A DNA stretch of 64,000 bases, taken from assembly GCF_012849055.1 (NCBI RefSeq), contig NZ_CP051677.1, positions 2,370,501-2,434,500 on the forward strand. Reading direction: 5' to 3'. This DNA is from Spirosoma rhododendri. Its GTDB lineage: Bacteria > Bacteroidota > Bacteroidia > Cytophagales > Spirosomataceae. Under the pieces are notes generated by a model. The model made no database searches. It was not told where the DNA came from and saw only the letters and a program-made list of their open reading frames with translations. Shown piece by piece: positions 34,699-44,158 of the stretch; position 1 is the stretch's first letter, and each line of letters starts with the position of its first letter. The position numbers were made by a program, and so were the translations under genes.

Positions 34699-36110
34699 TT
34701 ATTTTTTGGTAACGTAGTCGATAATGGTTCCCTGCGCGTCTTCGTAGTCGAGCCGCGACTGATACAGGCTGATAAGTTTGTTAGCCAAGTTGTTCTGGGC
34801 CGTCGTCAGGGCATCTTTCGCATCGATCAGTGTAACCGACGTGGCGATGCCTTCTTTGTACTCCAGTTCCGTAACGGTCAGAATCCGCTGGGCCAGTTTG
34901 ATGTTGTCGCGCTCACGCTGAATGTCGGTAACCAGATTCTGATAGCTCACCTGCGCATTGCTCAGGCTCAGCTGCGCCGACTCGCGGGTCAGAATCTGCT
35001 GAAGACGTAACGTTTCCAGAGTCAGCCGGTTTTCCTGATCGCGGTATTTGCGCTGATTGCCGTCGAAGGGTGTCCAGCTAAACGTCAGACCGATGGCACT
35101 GCTCTGAAACCAGGGCAGGCCCCCCTGAAAGAAGTTAAAATCCTGTCGCTGCGCATTGGTGCCGTAGGTACCATATAAACCCAGCGACGGGTAATAGCCC
35201 CGGTTGTTTGATTGTCGGTTCAGGTCGGCCAGTTGCGTATTCAGCAACAGTTGCCGGAAGTCGGGACGTCTCTCAAAAAAACGATCCTCAGCGTTGGTCA
35301 GTTCGGCCACCTGCAAATCATTCTCGATCTGTAGCTGCTGTAGCTGCAGGGGCTCGCTGATGGGCATACCCATCTGGAATTTTAGCTGGTTGATTGCCTG
35401 ACCGTAGTTACGATTGGCCTGCTCCAGCTGCGATTGCAGGTTGTTGCGATTGAGCTGAATCCGGCCGAAGTCAATTTCCCGCGTCGTGCCGTTTTTCAGC
35501 CGGACAATCTCCTGTTGCAGCAGCGTATCCGATGAGTTCAGGTCACGGATGGTCAGCCGCCGTTGCAGATCGATAACCAGCGTCCGGTAGTACGCCTGCG
35601 CCACGTTGTATGCCTGCGTCTGCTCGGCCTGCGCCGTAACAACCGACTGTAACTGCGTCTGTACTTTAGCAGCTTTTAGCGCCAGACCCAGTGAGGGGTC
35701 GAACAATTTCTGATCGACCCGGCCGGTGAGCGTAGCGTTATACTGCGTACCAAACTTGACCCGGATGAACTCTTGCGCTCCCGTGCCGCCAGCAGTGGGT
35801 GCCTGGCCCGTCGTGGCGGTTGTACTGGCTGCACCCGCCAGACTGCCGGGCAGCAGCGTGACCGGAATAATGACGTTGTCGACCACCGACCCCGACACGC
35901 CTACCTGCGGCAGGTTGCGGCCGATAACCTGTTTTACCTGCACCGTCGATACCTGCTCGTTGATGCGGGCAATCTTGATATTGGGGTTGTTAGCACGCGC
36001 GTATTCAACGCACTGCGCCAGCGAAAAGCCGTCGGTAGGGGGGCTAGCTGCGCCTGAACCGGCGGAATCAGTAAGGCCGACAGTAAGATCAGATAAATAC
36101 TTGTTCTCAT
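34699..36110 (-). CDS. TolC-like outer-membrane efflux protein, frameshifted near the 5' end
   Basis: Outer-membrane channel of the efflux system. The long frame (GTG 35943 to 34699) holds the periplasmic coiled-coil barrel with two OEP repeats but lacks a signal peptide. Directly upstream, ATG 36110 opens a signal peptide (MRTSIYLILLSALL, ending VQAQ) in another phase. Between them the expected mature start PTDGFSLAQCVEYARANNPN is in the phase of the long frame. The switch is at G6 36038-36043 (C6 on the coding strand): one more C joins both parts into 470 aa with no stop. Either the base is missing from the assembly or the gene is broken. Confidence 0.88.
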
Positions 36111-36140
36111 GTGTGTATGTGGGTGGGACCCCCGAACGTA

Positions 36141-36776
36141 TTAGCAGGTAAGATTGTGCAGAAATCGGCGGATAGCCCGCTCATACAGCGCTGTCGGGTT
36201 CTGAAACAGAGCGGCCATCTGCGGGTCGTCCATTTTCTTCAGATGACGGGCTGCTTCATCAGGTTTTATATTGGTAATCAGGTTGATATAGCCCAGCATC
36301 AGGCAGAACCAGTTAAAAATAATCTCAGGCTTCTCGGCCTCCGAAACACCCAGTTCCCCAAACAGACTCTCCATCCGGAAGCGAGCTTCCTGCATGTCGT
36401 CGCGCATTTGTTCGCGCTGCTGTTCCATGCGTTCGGGGTTGTGCATCAGGCGGAACACTTCTGGCTGTGCCGTTGCAAAGTGCCACTGCACCATCGACAG
36501 CCGGGCCAGCTTTTCTTCTGCATTCAGGCCCATTGCCATGACCGTGTCAAACGAGCGCTTTACTTCTTCGTGGCCTTCCCGCGCAATGCTGAGCAGGACA
36601 TCTTCCTTATTCTCGAAGTGCTCGTACACAATCGGAGCGGTGTACTCGATAGCGTCGGCAATGCTCCGAATCGTAACGGCGTTCCAGTCTTTTTCCCGCG
36701 CTATCTGCCGGGCCGCGTCCAGAATGCGCTGTCGTATCTCGGCTTTTTGTCTAACTCTACGCTCGGTGGTACTCAT
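36141..36776 (-). CDS. TetR-family transcription regulator
   Basis: A 211-aa repressor, with an N-terminal helix-turn-helix at about residues 10-55 (RILDAARQIAREKDWNAVTI, then YEHFENKEDVL) and a helical ligand-binding C-terminal domain. It is the first gene before the TolC-adaptor-pump genes, on the same strand (30-bp gap to the TolC start), so it very likely controls that efflux operon in response to exported compounds. A TATCTTTG promoter element lies 28 bp upstream. Confidence 0.92.
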   Translation of the reverse strand: MSTTERRVRQKAEIRQRILDAARQIAREKDWNAVTIRSIADAIEYTAPIVYEHFENKEDVLLSIAREGHEEVKRSFDTVMAMGLNAEEKLARLSMVQWHFATAQPEVFRLMHNPERMEQQREQMRDDMQEARFRMESLFGELGVSEAEKPEIIFNWFCLMLGYINLITNIKPDEAARHLKKMDDPQMAALFQNPTALYERAIRRFLHNLTC

Positions 36777-36803
36777 TCATCTAACCTGTTTCAAAAAACC
36801 TAA

Positions 36804-36811
36804 CAAAGATA
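36804..36811 (-). promoter_or_regulatory. -7 element TATCTTTG of the TetR/efflux operon
   Basis: CAAAGATA on the plus strand reads TATCTTTG on the minus strand, 28 bp before the TetR start codon. No clear -33 TTG was seen. Confidence 0.55.
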
Positions 36812-36877
36812 GATTTTATAAGTTTCGTCTAATTCATTAAAAATTTTCTTTGTGACGAACGGTTGCGCTAAATGACA

Positions 36878-36913
36878 AAAGGCCAGCCTTATAGCGTAAT
36901 AAGGCTGGCCTTT
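36878..36913. terminator. Perfect 15-bp stem-loop
   Basis: AAAGGCCAGCCTTAT and ATAAGGCTGGCCTTT flank a 6-nt loop in the 377-bp gap between TetR and the metalloprotease gene. Both flanking genes are on the minus strand, and it lies 230 bp beyond the metalloprotease 3' end, so it is probably an old terminator or a spacer element. Confidence 0.6.
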
Positions 36914-37003
36914 CGGACGGTTAATTGACTGTTGTTGGTCAGGACGACTACTGAATAGACTTTGTCCTAAGCTATTGATTGACAAATAATTAGCTGTTGT
37001 CTC

Positions 37004-37090
37004 TTTGTCATTCCGACACCAGGAGGGATCTTCGGCAACAGCAAGAATCATTCAATTACCGAAGATCCCTCCTGGTGTCGGGATGACAAA
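37004..37090. repeat. Dispersed hairpin repeat, copy A
   Basis: An 87-bp inverted repeat with arms TTTGTCATTCCGACACCAGG ... CCGAAGATCCCTCCTGGTGT and one mismatch. It is related to copies at 54341 and 57287 (shared arm TGTCATYCCGAC, AGGAGGGAYCTTCGG). It lies 64 bp downstream of the metalloprotease gene end. Confidence 0.85.
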
Positions 37091-37153
37091 AAAACAAGAT
37101 AGCGGCCTATTGGATCATTTATAATTCACCTTAATTGGCCTAAAAGTACAATT

Positions 37154-39634
37154 TTAGTAAACGTCGCACGGACTGCTGAGCCAGTCCTGACCGGGGTCGA
37201 TAGGCGCACCATCGGGTGGCGTCATCGCGCCAGGTGTTGAAATCTGGTCGGGGTCATTGAGATACCGGCCAATAGCCCAGTGCAGATACGTATAATGACC
37301 AGGTTTGAATGCGTTGGTAAACCGAGTGTTCAAGGTTAGCAGTTCATTATGAACAGCGGCCTTCACGCTGCCATCTGTTTCTTTATTGCTTGCCAGCCGG
37401 ATCAGTGCATCGACGTACAGCCGCTCATTCTGTTGGTTGATCTCCTTCCAATAAGGCGAATTTGTAGTGCTGTTCGTCTGCGTCTGCTTGTTGAGTGCGT
37501 TCAGCAGCGCGTCCAGCCCCATTAGTTTCGGGTCAAGGGCGTGCTGACGAACGAGCCGGGCGCAACGGTCAGGATTCAGCAATAGCCGATAGGTCAGACC
37601 CGCAACGGCTTCGGCAGGAGCGAGGGCGTCGAAGGCCAGGCCTGTATGCCGTTTGAACACTTCCCGCTGATTGGGATTGAACCGGAACGGACGCGGAGGC
37701 AGCATCTTCAGCACTGCATCCGGCACCGCCAATACCGATGGTGTCAGGGTGCTGACCAGTGCATCGAGGGCGCGCTGTTGCTCGGCGGCTGGTACGGGTG
37801 CCATTACGGCTTGCCCATCGCCCCGCAACGCGTTGGTATACGTTTGCCCCGCTACTACTTTAGCCGCAGCTTCGACCTGATAGCGGTGAAACATATACAT
37901 TGGCACAAACACTTCTTCCAGCGTTGCCATGGGCGTGCCAACCGGGATTTTTTTCTCGCTGAAGTTGCTCAGGGCAATACGCCTGACCTCCATGACGCGC
38001 TTCAGCTCATCGACTGCGTTAGCTCCGTTGTCCCACAGGTGTGTGGCCGGGTGAACCGATCCTTCGGGCCGGGCATCCTGGTCGGTCAGGAAACTCAGCC
38101 CCGTTTTGTGCATATTACTGACCAGCTTATCGAGCTGCTGTTTCTCGTTCGAGCCCGCTACGAACTGTTCGTAGCCGTAGCGGATGCTCCATTTGTCGTA
38201 AGCACCAATACCTGTGGCGTATGCATCCGATATGTCGATGGCATTACCCTTCACGGTCGCTACCATCGTTGGGTAATCCATAACCGATGCCCGGCCGAAT
38301 GGCGTGTCGCCCTGCGTACTGGCGATGTAGTTGTGCGGCAAACCGAGCGTATGGCCGACTTCGTGGGCCGCCAGTTGCCGCAGCCGCGCCAGCGACATCG
38401 CCATCATGGGGTCGTTGGCCGCTTTCTGGGTGGTGTCGGCTCCGAAACTGCCGACAAGCCCCTGCGCAATCAGATAATCCTGCCGTACCCGCAGCGAACC
38501 CAGCGTTACTTTGCCTTTGATAATTTCGCCCGTGCGCGGGTCGATAATGCTGGCTCCGTAGCTCCAGCCGCGTGTCGAGCGGTGTACCCACTGTACCAGA
38601 TTATAGCGTACGTCCATCGGGTCGGCATCGGGCGGGAGCAGTTTCACCTGAAAGGCGTTTTTGTAGCCAGCCGCGTCGAACGCCTGATTCCACCAGGCCG
38701 TGCCTTCCAGTAGGGCCGAGCGAATGGGCTCTGGCGTGCCGGGGTCGATGTAGTAAACGATTGGTTTGACCGCTTCGCTGACGGCTGCCGTGGGGTCTTT
38801 CTTTTCCAGCCGGTGCCGGGAAATGTACCGCTTCATGATCGGCTGACTCACGGGCGATGCGTAGTCGAAAAATTCGATGCCGCCGTAGCCGATGCGCGGA
38901 TCGAAGAGCCGGGGCTTGTACTTGTCGTCGGGTAGCTGCACAAACGAATGGTGCTGATGCATGGTCACGGCTGCGGGCGTCGGTACCACCTCGCGCAGGT
39001 ACGGCCCGGCCTGATCGCCGGTGAGCGTGATGATGGTTTCAAACTCGGTATTCTGTGGGAAGGCTTTCGACTGGAGCATATACATAGCCGAACGCGTCGC
39101 GTCGAAGCGGTAGGCGCCCTGTTTGGTGCGGGCGATGTCCTGCACGGCACCGACGGCGTCCTGAAGCAGAAAGGGCGTCAGGTCGACCAGTACCCGGCCG
39201 TTTTCTTCGGCGGCAACCTCAAACCCGGCGTGTACTGACTGTGCGAACGACTGCTCGACGGCCCGGCGTTCGAGCGGGTCGTTGCTCAGGGCGCGGTAGG
39301 CGTAGTTGGGTTCAATCATCAGCACCTTGTTGCCGCTGCGCTGAAACTTCACGATGTGCTCCTGCCCCAGCCGCCCCCGGTCGAGGCCAATATCGTTGGA
39401 GCCGATCCCCTGCGCCAGGGTTGGGTAGTAGAGCAACTCGGTATCAAGCTTGTCGATTTCGAGCCAGATCTTGCCCTTTCTGGCGTCCCAGTAAAACGGT
39501 AGAAAGCCGGGGTTCCGGTCCATTCCCGTCGTAAACACGCCGATTGTCGGCAACGAAGCAGGTGCGGTCGACTGAGCCAGCACTGGAAAAAAACTGAGCA
39601 GCGACAGACTCAGTGTGAGTAAAAAACGATGCAT
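37154..39634 (-). CDS. Exported zinc metalloprotease (DUF5117/DUF4953 family)
   Basis: An 826-aa secreted peptidase with signal peptide MHRFLLTLSLSLLSFFPVLA. It has an N-terminal DUF5117-like domain (about 60-290). The metzincin-type active site HEVGHTLGLPHN is in the central part, with a further aromatic Met-turn region downstream (ASVMDYP). The C-terminal part is helical. These proteins are common in Bacteroidota and called zinc-dependent metalloprotease; substrates are unknown. The frame is open upstream to 39670, but the ATG at 39634 begins the signal peptide. No T9SS tail is seen. Confidence 0.93.
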   Translation of the reverse strand: MHRFLLTLSLSLLSFFPVLAQSTAPASLPTIGVFTTGMDRNPGFLPFYWDARKGKIWLEIDKLDTELLYYPTLAQGIGSNDIGLDRGRLGQEHIVKFQRSGNKVLMIEPNYAYRALSNDPLERRAVEQSFAQSVHAGFEVAAEENGRVLVDLTPFLLQDAVGAVQDIARTKQGAYRFDATRSAMYMLQSKAFPQNTEFETIITLTGDQAGPYLREVVPTPAAVTMHQHHSFVQLPDDKYKPRLFDPRIGYGGIEFFDYASPVSQPIMKRYISRHRLEKKDPTAAVSEAVKPIVYYIDPGTPEPIRSALLEGTAWWNQAFDAAGYKNAFQVKLLPPDADPMDVRYNLVQWVHRSTRGWSYGASIIDPRTGEIIKGKVTLGSLRVRQDYLIAQGLVGSFGADTTQKAANDPMMAMSLARLRQLAAHEVGHTLGLPHNYIASTQGDTPFGRASVMDYPTMVATVKGNAIDISDAYATGIGAYDKWSIRYGYEQFVAGSNEKQQLDKLVSNMHKTGLSFLTDQDARPEGSVHPATHLWDNGANAVDELKRVMEVRRIALSNFSEKKIPVGTPMATLEEVFVPMYMFHRYQVEAAAKVVAGQTYTNALRGDGQAVMAPVPAAEQQRALDALVSTLTPSVLAVPDAVLKMLPPRPFRFNPNQREVFKRHTGLAFDALAPAEAVAGLTYRLLLNPDRCARLVRQHALDPKLMGLDALLNALNKQTQTNSTTNSPYWKEINQQNERLYVDALIRLASNKETDGSVKAAVHNELLTLNTRFTNAFKPGHYTYLHWAIGRYLNDPDQISTPGAMTPPDGAPIDPGQDWLSSPCDVY

Positions 39635-39800
39635 GTGGTAAGGTCGGTTGTATAAACTCACAAGATACACCGAAAACAGAACGCACCGCTGTCGTTTTCT
39701 TCGACAAAACCTCTCAGAATGCCTGCTTAAACGGTTAGTGACAAAAGTTTATAGAGTTGGTAGTGCAAGTGACTGCCTAATTCATAGTCGTCTAAAGGGT

Positions 39801-39823
39801 AACGAGTACTGTACGTACTCGTT
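39801..39823. promoter_or_regulatory. Short inverted repeat before the ASKHA protein gene
   Basis: AACGAGTAC-TGTAC-GTACTCGTT is a perfect 9-bp stem followed by TTTT. It lies 22 bp before the start codon at 39845, so it is either an operator or a leader hairpin. Confidence 0.5.
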
Positions 39824-39844
39824 TTTCCCCGCGTAACTAACCCA

Positions 39845-41299
39845 ATGAATCAAGTTGTACGAATCGGTTACCAGACCGGGCTGTTGCTGTTTTTGGCACT
39901 GCCGATGTCTGTACTAGCCCAGCCAGCCAACAATCTTACCCAAGCCATCCACTTTTTGAAATTAGCAGGTACGCTGCGTGCTGTTGACAAATCGGAAGAA
40001 TCGATTCCGCTGATCGGTAGGGCGTTACCCGTCCTGCGCGCGCAAAGCCCGTACTGGTCAGCCGTGGCCTACGAAGTGCTGGGGCTGGCCTACGACGATA
40101 TTCACAAACCCGACGAGGCCGTGCATTATCTGGAAATTGCCCGGTCGCGGTATGGCAGACTTAAGTACGTAGCCAGTGGCTGGGCTGTCAATGAGGTCAT
40201 ACGAAACATCGCCGGAAAAAATCTGTATGCCGGTATCCAACTGGGGGCCGACGGTGTGCGGGTTGCCATTTTCAAAACGCGTTACGAGAGCGATTTTTAC
40301 GAGAAAAATATCCGGTCGAGCTTTTACATACCGAACGGCGAACCGGTGGCCGATCTGTCGGCGCGGCTGCCAATGACCCGCAATGCGCTGGAGACGGGTC
40401 TCGACTCGATTCGTCGGTACAACATACCCAACGAACGCATTTTTGTCGTGCTGAGTAGTGACCTGCGCGAACGATATAATTCGTCGCCGGCAGGTCGGCA
40501 GCTGCTGGATAAGCAACTGGCGCAGCTCGTGCCAGACAACAGGGTTCGGATCGATACGACACTGACCGCCCAGCGGGAAGCCGAGCTGTTTACCATCGGG
40601 GCCGTACCGCGTAAGAGCTGGGCCACTACCTCCGCCCTGAACATTGGTGCCGACGCTACTACCGCTGGCTATATCAATCAGACAAACCCGATGGCGCCCC
40701 GGCAATTCTACGGGACAACCTTCAACATGGGTATCAACAAGCTGGTTGAGCAGGTTACCGAACAAAAGATGACGGGCATGATTGCGTTTCGGCGGGAGGC
40801 TGAGAAGCTGGTGCAGTCGATAACCGACAGCACGTTTGTGCCGTGGCTGCGGCAGGCACCGCCGGGTTTGCGGACGCGTCGGGTCGTAGCCGTTGGGGGC
40901 GAAGCCGTCAATGCACTCGTTACGTGCCTGTACCCCGAAAAAGCAGGTGCGACAGCCGTTCCAATCACAACGCTCGATGCTAGTCGGTTCCGTCAACTGG
41001 CGCTGACCAATTATGCGCAGCTGCTGCGCCCGGACTTGTCAAACATCGCTGATCCGGTTCTGAAAGCAAAAGCCGAGAGTCAGCTGCGTATCATCCGGGA
41101 AACGATGAACGAACGGCAGACGGTTGCGGCTGCGTTGTGGCTCGATGCTGTCGTCAAAGCCTACACAGTGGGATACGGTGTGCGTCAGTTCGTCTTTATT
41201 CGCGATGCCAACATTGGCTGGGTAACGGGTAAGTTCCTCGAAACAATCAATCACGAATACGAATCAACAATCGCTAAGGGTGAGTTTTATACGCGTTAA
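39845..41299 (+). CDS. Exported TPR plus exopolyphosphatase-like (ASKHA-fold) protein
   Basis: A 484-aa protein with signal peptide ending LAQ (about residue 26). Residues 30-120 look like two TPR-type helix pairs (SAVAYEVLGLAYDDIHKPDE). From about 135 the pattern fits the Ppx/GppA family of actin-like enzymes: phosphate-1 loop YAGIQLGADGVRVAIF, phosphate-2 region LNIGADATTAGY, adenosine-type motif RRVVAVGGEAVN and the late motif ERQTVAAALWLDAV. The Ser/Asn and Gly-rich residues that bind nucleotide are partly replaced. An exported Ppx-like domain fused to TPR is unusual. The match is by motif only. Confidence 0.62.
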   Translation: MNQVVRIGYQTGLLLFLALPMSVLAQPANNLTQAIHFLKLAGTLRAVDKSEESIPLIGRALPVLRAQSPYWSAVAYEVLGLAYDDIHKPDEAVHYLEIARSRYGRLKYVASGWAVNEVIRNIAGKNLYAGIQLGADGVRVAIFKTRYESDFYEKNIRSSFYIPNGEPVADLSARLPMTRNALETGLDSIRRYNIPNERIFVVLSSDLRERYNSSPAGRQLLDKQLAQLVPDNRVRIDTTLTAQREAELFTIGAVPRKSWATTSALNIGADATTAGYINQTNPMAPRQFYGTTFNMGINKLVEQVTEQKMTGMIAFRREAEKLVQSITDSTFVPWLRQAPPGLRTRRVVAVGGEAVNALVTCLYPEKAGATAVPITTLDASRFRQLALTNYAQLLRPDLSNIADPVLKAKAESQLRIIRETMNERQTVAAALWLDAVVKAYTVGYGVRQFVFIRDANIGWVTGKFLETINHEYESTIAKGEFYTR

Positions 41300-41322
41300 G
41301 TGAGCTGATTGATAAGTTGTTG

Positions 41323-41373
41323 TGGGCAACTTCAGTAAATAAAAATACATTATTTATTTACTAAAGTTGCCCA
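41323..41373. terminator. Long stem-loop after the ASKHA protein gene
   Basis: TGGGCAACTTCAGTAAATAA pairs with its complement with one C-A mismatch over 21 positions around a 9-nt loop. No T run follows, so termination is uncertain. Confidence 0.65.
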
Positions 41374-41597
41374 TAATGAATCATATTGTAAAATAAGTAT
41401 ATAAATTATTTGAGTGATAAATCCAGAATGTACTCTTTCGCGTAAGTTTATGTGAAGTAAGAAAACGGTACATATAGGTTGTCCATTTTTAAATGCGACA
41501 ACGCCGTTTGCACACATAAGCACTCAGGAGAATGATCTGGACATTGAATAAAGCCATCGCCGTAAACACAGCCAGGATTTTCGTCTATACTGTATTC

Positions 41598-41831
41598 ATG
41601 TCCGGTGATATCAACACAATCAAGCAATGCCGGACAAGGCTGAACCGCCTGTCGCGGATCGTGAGTCAGGTACGAAGCGCGCAGATGATGCACCCAAGCC
41701 TGCTGACCAGTGAGTACGGCTCCGTTACTGACTATCTGAGAGCGCATTTGTCTACCAGTGACTACCGATATTTCGTCAGCCTACAACCCACCGTGACCCC
41801 CGTTCATGTTCTCGTTGCAAAAACAGCATAG
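41598..41831 (+). CDS. Possible small protein of unknown function (77 aa)
   Basis: The frame runs from 41532 (99 aa) or from ATG 41598 (77 aa, MSGDINTIKQCRTRLNRLSR), ending 13 bp before a strong terminator in the same orientation, which supports expression. It is basic, helical in the first part and beta-like at the end (PTVTPVHVLVAKTA). I recognise no family. An opposite frame of similar length (41448-41747) overlaps it and is thought to be a shadow because it has no terminator of its own. Existence is uncertain. Confidence 0.42.
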   Translation: MSGDINTIKQCRTRLNRLSRIVSQVRSAQMMHPSLLTSEYGSVTDYLRAHLSTSDYRYFVSLQPTVTPVHVLVAKTA

Positions 41832-41843
41832 CGTATAACGTAC

Positions 41844-41888
41844 AAAACGCAGAAGCCCCCGGCGGTCCGTCGGGGGCTTCTGCGTTTT
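41844..41888. terminator. Strong bidirectional terminator with 18-bp stem
   Basis: AAAACGCAGAAGCCCCCG and its complement form a perfect 18-bp stem with a 9-nt loop. It lies between the small plus-strand gene and the convergent dipeptidyl peptidase gene. Confidence 0.9.
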
Positions 41889-41911
41889 ACAATCAGGTCT
41901 ACAGCGCGCTT

Positions 41912-44128
41912 CTATTTGGCCAGATGCTCGGCTAAATAGTCGGTGTATTGCTGATAGAGCAGCACATAACTAGCCGTGTTGTAGGAAACCCGGTGCGTAC
42001 CCGGTGGGTAAATGCGCAGGTCGGCATCTTTGCCCGCATCTTCCAGCGCTTTCATCAGCTGAAATGTGTTGCGGACGTGGACGTTTTCGTCCATCGTCGA
42101 GTGAGCCACGAACAGCTTACCCGCCAGGTTTTTCGCATAGGTCGTGACGGCACTGGCTCTGTACTTCCCATCGTTTTCAGGCAGCAGACCCATATACCGC
42201 TCGGTGTAGATGCTATCGTACAAACGCCAGTCGGTAACGGGGGCACCGACGAGCGAGACGCGGAATACACCGGGGTGAGTCAGCATGGTGTAACTGCTCA
42301 TGTAGCCGCCGTAGGAGTGACCCCGAATCGCGATACGCTGCCCGTCGACCCAGGGTTGCTTGGTAAGATACCCCGCCGTTTCGGCGAAGTCCAGACTTTC
42401 GTACTTGCCCAGCTGCTCGTACACGATCTTCTCGAAGTCGCGTCCGTAGCCACCCGATCCCCGGTTATTGACGCCCACGATGATGTAGCCAGACTGCGCC
42501 AGCCACTGATGCCAGCCCTGCGTGTTGAACTCGTTGTACACCGACTGCGCCCCCGGTCCGCCGTAGATGTCAAGCATGACGGGGTACTTCTTCGTCGGGT
42601 CGAAGTCGATGGGGCGGATGATCGAGATGTCGATTTTCTGCCCGTCGCTGGTGGTAAAGCTGGTCAGTTCTTTCGGCGCGTAGACATGGCTGGCGACGTA
42701 CTGTTTCACGTCCTCGTTGGTTTCCAGCGTTTTAATCAGCTTACCCGATACGTCGCGCAGTTCGACCTGCGTGGGCGTCTGTGCGTTCGAGTATTGGTCG
42801 ATGAAATACTGGCCGTTGGGCGAAAAATCGACCGTGTGCTTACCCGGCACGGTCGTCAGCCGACGCTTGTTTTTGCCGTCGGTGTCGATCGAGAATAGTT
42901 GCCGTTCGGTAGGTGCGGCTTCGGTCGAGGTAAAGTAGACTTTACGGGTTTTCGGGTCGATGTGGTGCACGTAGGTCACTTCCCACTTTCCGCTCGTAAC
43001 GGGGTTGAGCAGCTTACCCGAATAATCGTAGCGGTACAGGTGCGCGAAGCCGTCGCGGTCCGACACCCAGTAGTATTCCTGCACCCCCGCCGGGAAATAC
43101 AGCAGGTGGTTGATGTTGGCGAAGAAATCAAACACGTCGACCCATTTGGCGGCCGTTTCCTCCATGATCTGTTTCGCGGCTCCCGTGCGTCCGTTGGTCA
43201 TGAACAGCCGCATGTGATTCTGCTTGCGGTTGAGGTGAACGAGTGCCAGCTGTCCTTCCTGCGAGGTCCAGTAGATGCGGGGAATGTAGCCGTCGCCGAG
43301 GTCGACGTTCATCCATTCCTTGTGCTGGTTTGCCAGTTCGATCACGCCGATGCGAACGGTCGGGTTTTTGTCGCCAACGCGGGGGTAGGGGAGCGAGTCG
43401 TAGATTTCGTCGAAGCCCGTGTAGTCGGTCAGGCGGTAGATGGGCACCTGCCGCTCATCCGACTGCCAGAAGGCAATAAATTTGCTGTCGGGCGACCAGT
43501 ACCAGGCTTGTGCCAGTCCAAATTCTTCTTCGTAGGCCCAGCCAAACCGACCGTTGTAAAAGGCGGGTTTCGCGTCGTTGGTCAGGCGGGTTTCCTGCTG
43601 AGTGGCGAAATCGAACGTGTACAGATCGCCACCGCGCTCATAGCCCACTTTGCGCCCATCGGGGGCGAGTTCAGCCGTCTGTGCATCCTTCGCCACCAGT
43701 TTCAGGCTCTTGTCGGCCACTGAGTAGACGTAGTAATCGGAGATGCCCGACCGGCGGTAGACGGGCCGGAAATTGGCTTGGAACAGGATGTTTTTCGAGT
43801 CTTTCGACCACTGAAATTCCTCGTAAGTAAACGGTTTATTGGTGCCGGGAAACCGCAGTTGACTGCCGTCGAAGATCAGGCTTTCCTTCTGGTCTTTGGG
43901 CGACAGTGATTTGATGGTGTTCTGGTCGGCGATGTACGAGAAGCGGGTGCCCCCATCGATCCAGTTGACGTTGCGCGGTCCCGACGAACCGCTAAGCTGA
44001 CCGCTGGCAAACAGAGCCTGTTGCAGATTATTGTACCGTTGTTTACCCGATGTCGTCTGGGCCGCAGCGACCTGAACGGTCAGGGCCAACACGCTCAGCA
44101 GCCAACCGACAGAAATACGATAGTTCAT
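41912..44128 (-). CDS. Exported dipeptidyl peptidase IV-like protease (S9B)
   Basis: A 738-aa secreted prolyl-type peptidase that removes dipeptides, usually after Pro or Ala. A signal peptide ends AAAQ (residues 1-23). A beta-propeller DPPIV_N domain covers about 95-460 (includes GWAYEEEFGLAQAWYWSPDS with the Glu pair that binds the substrate N-terminus). The alpha/beta hydrolase domain has nucleophile motif GHSYGGYMS, Asp near HSTMDENVH and catalytic His in THRVSY. The architecture is complete. An 11-bp inverted repeat overlaps the start codon region. Confidence 0.95.
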   Translation of the reverse strand: MNYRISVGWLLSVLALTVQVAAAQTTSGKQRYNNLQQALFASGQLSGSSGPRNVNWIDGGTRFSYIADQNTIKSLSPKDQKESLIFDGSQLRFPGTNKPFTYEEFQWSKDSKNILFQANFRPVYRRSGISDYYVYSVADKSLKLVAKDAQTAELAPDGRKVGYERGGDLYTFDFATQQETRLTNDAKPAFYNGRFGWAYEEEFGLAQAWYWSPDSKFIAFWQSDERQVPIYRLTDYTGFDEIYDSLPYPRVGDKNPTVRIGVIELANQHKEWMNVDLGDGYIPRIYWTSQEGQLALVHLNRKQNHMRLFMTNGRTGAAKQIMEETAAKWVDVFDFFANINHLLYFPAGVQEYYWVSDRDGFAHLYRYDYSGKLLNPVTSGKWEVTYVHHIDPKTRKVYFTSTEAAPTERQLFSIDTDGKNKRRLTTVPGKHTVDFSPNGQYFIDQYSNAQTPTQVELRDVSGKLIKTLETNEDVKQYVASHVYAPKELTSFTTSDGQKIDISIIRPIDFDPTKKYPVMLDIYGGPGAQSVYNEFNTQGWHQWLAQSGYIIVGVNNRGSGGYGRDFEKIVYEQLGKYESLDFAETAGYLTKQPWVDGQRIAIRGHSYGGYMSSYTMLTHPGVFRVSLVGAPVTDWRLYDSIYTERYMGLLPENDGKYRASAVTTYAKNLAGKLFVAHSTMDENVHVRNTFQLMKALEDAGKDADLRIYPPGTHRVSYNTASYVLLYQQYTDYLAEHLAK

Positions 44129-44158
44129 TTGATGATTCGAGTGAATTGAATCATCAAA
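44128..44158 (-). promoter_or_regulatory. Inverted repeat at the S9 peptidase start
   Basis: TTTGATGATTC and GAATCATCAAA form a perfect 11-bp inverted repeat with a 9-nt gap, between the -7 element (TAGCTTTG, minus strand, 44162-44155) and the start codon at 44128. It is a candidate operator or leader hairpin. Confidence 0.6.

Noticed and set aside
37646..38713. Long plus-strand frame (355 aa) opposite the metalloprotease
   Set aside because: No domain or signal features, and the opposite strand encodes HEVGHTLGLPHN in a complete gene.
41448..41747. Reverse 99-aa frame overlapping the small gene at 41598
   Set aside because: It has no terminator or promoter of its own, whereas the plus-strand frame ends just before a strong terminator.
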